NCBI GenBank assembly: GCA_016721185.1
Contig: JADKIP010000009.1
Location: forward strand, 1-27,123
Direction of reading: 5' to 3'
From: Candidatus Dechloromonas phosphorivorans
GTDB taxonomy: Bacteria > Pseudomonadota > Gammaproteobacteria > Burkholderiales > Rhodocyclaceae
DNA: 27,123 nt
The notes beneath the pieces are model-generated. The model did no database searches and was not told the origin of the DNA. It worked only from the letters and a program-made list of their open reading frames with translations. A program made the position numbers and the translations under genes. Positions 24,757 through 27,123 of the stretch are shown piece by piece. Positions within the stretch are counted from its first letter, which is position 1; every line of letters begins with the position of its first letter.

Positions 24757-26756
24757 ATGGCCAATTCATCTTCACCGCACCCGATGGCTGCCTCGCTGCG
24801 CGCTTCGGATACCGGCAAAATCGTTTCCGCCCGTGATGCCGTCCGCCTGATCAAGGACGGTGATACCGTGGCCACGGGCGGCTTCGTCGGCATCGGCTTT
24901 GCCGAGAATATTGCTATTGCCCTGGAGCAACGCTTTCTCGAAGGCGAGGAGGCTGATCTGCATGGTCTCGGCAGCCCGCGCAACCTGACGCTGGTCTCGC
25001 AGCCGGGCAGGGGCGATGGCAAGGAGCGTGGCCTTAACCACCTAGGCCATGACGGTCTGGTCAGTCGGGTGATTGGCGGCCACTGGGGCCTGGTGCCCAA
25101 GTTGCAGCAACTGGCCGTGGCCAACCGGATTGAAGCCTATAACCTGCCGCAGGGGGTGATTGCTCACCTTTTCCGCGACATCGCCGCCGGCAAACCGGGC
25201 ACCATCACCAGCGTCGGTCTGGGGACATTTGTCGATCCGCGTTTTGGCGGTGGCAAGTTGAACGAGATGACGACAGCCGACCTCGTTCGAGTCATGGAAA
25301 TCGATGGCGAGGAATATCTGTTCTACAAGGCATTTCCGATCAATATCGGCATCATTCGCGGCACGACGGCCGACCCGGACGGCAATATCACGATGGAGAA
25401 GGAGGCGCTGACGCTGGAAGCGCAGGCCATCGCGATGGCGGCGCGCAACTCCGGCGGCATCGTCATCGTGCAGGTCGAACGCATCGCCGAGCGCGGGACG
25501 CTGAACCCGCGCCAGGTGAAAATCCCCGGCATTCTGGTCGATTGCGTCGTGGTCGCCGAAAAGCCCGAATACCACATGCAGACCTTCAGCGAGCAATACA
25601 GCCCGGCCTTCGCCGGCGAAATCAAGGTGCCGATGTCGGCGATTGCCGCGATGCCGATGAGCGAACGCAAGATCATCGCTCGTCGGGCGGCGCTCGAGTT
25701 GAAGGTCAATGCCGTGGTCAACCTGCATCGGCATGCCGGAAGGCGTTGCCAATGTCGCTGCTGAGGAGCAGGTGATCGACCTGATGACGCTGACCGCCGA
25801 GCCCGGCGTGATCGGCGGTGTACCTGCCGGCGGCCTGAGTTTCGGCGCCGCGACCAACGCGCAGGCGATTATCGACCAGCCCAGCCAGTTCGATTTCTAC
25901 GATGGTGGCGGCCTCGATATTGCGTTCCTCGGGTTGGCCCAGGCCGACAAGCAGGGCAATCTGAATGTCTCCAAATTCGGCCCGCGGCTGGCCGGGGCGG
26001 GCGGCTTCATCAATATTTCGCAGAAGGCCAAAAGGTGGTGTTTGTCGGCACGTTTACCGCCGGCAATCTGGAAGTGCGGTCGACGCCGGAAAATTGCTGA
26101 TTCTGGAAGACGGCAAGGCGAAGAAGTTCGTCGACGAGGTTGAACACCGCACTTCAACGGCCCGCAGGCGGCCAAAGTGGGGCAAGAGTGTGCTTTACGT
26201 CACTGAGCGCTGCGTCTTCAGGCTGACCGCCGAGGGGCTGGAGCTGACCGAAATCGCACCAGGTATCGATCTGCAAAAGGACATTCTCGACAAGATGGAT
26301 TTCACGCCCATCATGCACTGCGAACCGACGCTGATGGATGCTCGTATCTTCATGGACGAGCCGATGAATATTCGCGCCGAAATGCTCGAACGGCCAATGG
26401 CCGAACGGCTATCCTACGATCCGGCGCAAAACCAGTTCTTCCTCGATTTCGCTGGCCTTTCGGTGCGCACCGAGGCCGACATTGCGAAGATTCTGGAGGC
26501 GGTGGAAAACCATCTGGCGCCAGTCGGACACAAGGTTAACGCCATCGTCAATTACGACCGTTTTTCCATCGTGCCGGAACTGGTCGATGACTACATCGGC
26601 GTCGTTAATGGCATCATGGATCGTCATTACCATGACGTGACGCTATACCGCCAGCACCTTCCTCCAGATGAAATGGGTGAGGCGCTGGAGAAGCAACAAA
26701 TTCAGCCACATATCTACGAGAGCGCCGACGAGGCACGGGGGCATCTCGGGCAGTAG
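24757..26756 (+). pseudogene. Family I CoA-transferase (acyl-CoA:acetate/3-ketoacid, YdiF-like), multiply frame-broken
   Basis: Transfers CoA between acyl-CoA and short-chain acids such as acetate, acetoacetate or butyrate. The N-terminal half has VATGGFVGIGFAENIAIALE and GTFVDPRFGGGKLNEM. The C-terminal half opens with NLGIGMPEGVANVAAEE, then the catalytic Glu in LTAEPGVIGGVPAGGLSFGA, and ends near HIYESADEARGHL. As read, the frame breaks at about 25725, 26030-26033, 26076, 26153, 26179-26182, 26641 and 26671. The inferred changes (losses of 2, 1, 1, 1, 2 and 1 bases and one gained G) sum to seven missing bases and restore a 668-residue protein. Six of the seven are in homopolymers or repeated bases, so sequencing error is more likely than decay. 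ATG 24757 follows AAGGAGAC. Function with the permease is inferred. Confidence 0.85.
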
Positions 26757-26842
26757 TTGATGACCGGTGAGTCACTTGGCGAATGACATAGGCGATTGCC
26801 ACGGTATGATTCGCCGATTACTGCGGTCAACACAGGTTTTGC

Positions 26843-27123
26843 ATGAAATCCATTTCTACGGGTCCGCTCATCGGGCGGAAAACCCGCGTTGTTCTGGCGC
26901 TGGCAGCCCGGTGGCGGTTGGCGTCTTTTTCCTTGCTGGTTCGATATCGGATAAACCAGCGGGAAACTGGCAGAAACGACGAAGGCCAGCTCGGCAAAGC
27001 CGGCTTTAACGGTCAGCTTGGTAACGCCGGAAAAGCTCGACTGGCCGCAGGTGCTGCCGCCAATGGCAGCGTCGTCGCCCAGCAGGAAGCCGTGATCGGG
27101 CCGGAGATCAGCAATTACCGGAT
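26843..27123 (+). pseudogene. RND-efflux periplasmic adaptor (HlyD/MFP family), 5' part, frame-broken, runs off the window
   Basis: No single frame shows this gene; it appears only when frames are joined. From ATG 26843 (MKSISTGPLIGRKTRVVLALAA) the reading passes to AVGVFFLAGSISDKPAGNW, an N-terminal membrane anchor. It then passes to KASSAKPALTVSLVTPEKLD and WPQVLP, and back to ANGSVVA..QEAVIGPEISN. The last segments match the start of adaptor proteins that link an RND pump to the outer-membrane channel, where the WP..L.A.G.V.AWQEA.IG.EI pattern opens the first beta/lipoyl region. At least three indels are needed. It lies 87 bases after the CoA-transferase and probably starts a separate efflux operon beyond the window. 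Confidence 0.6.

Noticed and set aside
23241..25124. 627-codon open frame antisense to the permease and CoA-transferase
   Set aside because: It spans two real genes and the REP-like repeat and is rich in His/Arg/Gln/Asp as expected for antisense of GC-rich codons. No domain is recognisable.

Overview
The window reads as chromosomal DNA of a Gram-negative betaproteobacterium, most likely of the Rhodocyclales (Dechloromonas/Azonexus-like). That placement is an inference from the rRNA sequence, the gene families and their neighbourhoods; no search was run. Most of the window is core metabolism. I did not find a convincing undescribed defence, mobile or biosynthetic system.

Layout. Bases 1-2632 are the end of an rRNA operon: the 3' four-fifths of 23S rRNA, 5S rRNA and a strong intrinsic terminator. 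Bases 2653-3452 are a dead IS66-family remnant with ~100-base inverted arms. Then come a hemerythrin gene (+), an ABC-F ATPase of the YheS type (-), a 56-residue basic/acidic protein (-) and a VF530-family protein (-). sixA and ppk2 (+) form a phosphate/polyphosphate pair. A hotdog thioesterase (-) follows, then the pyruvate dehydrogenase operon aceE-aceF-lpdA (-) with a good sigma-70 promoter. Divergent from aceE is iorA-iorB (+), an indolepyruvate:ferredoxin oxidoreductase. folD, purE and a Sua5/TsaC-type gene (+) follow, then phhB (-), a tRNA-Ala(CGC), and a two-gene unit of a CBS-domain protein and a PAS/AAA+/Fis sigma-54 activator. The window ends with a GntP-family permease, a family I CoA-transferase and the start of an RND-efflux periplasmic adaptor.

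How the genes work together. aceEF-lpdA and iorAB both oxidise 2-oxoacids to acyl-CoA, one NAD-linked and one ferredoxin-linked, and are read outward from one ~290-base control region. The CBS gene, the sigma-54 activator, the permease and the CoA-transferase look like one regulated module for uptake and CoA activation of a short-chain organic acid. A candidate -24/-12 promoter lies just before the permease.

Sequence quality matters here. Reading frames break at or beside short homopolymers in the hemerythrin, ABC-F, 56-residue protein and sigma-54 activator genes. They break about seven times in the CoA-transferase and repeatedly in the final adaptor gene. In each case adding or removing one or two bases restores a family-typical protein, so most of these are probably sequencing errors rather than real pseudogenes. 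Error density rises toward the right end.
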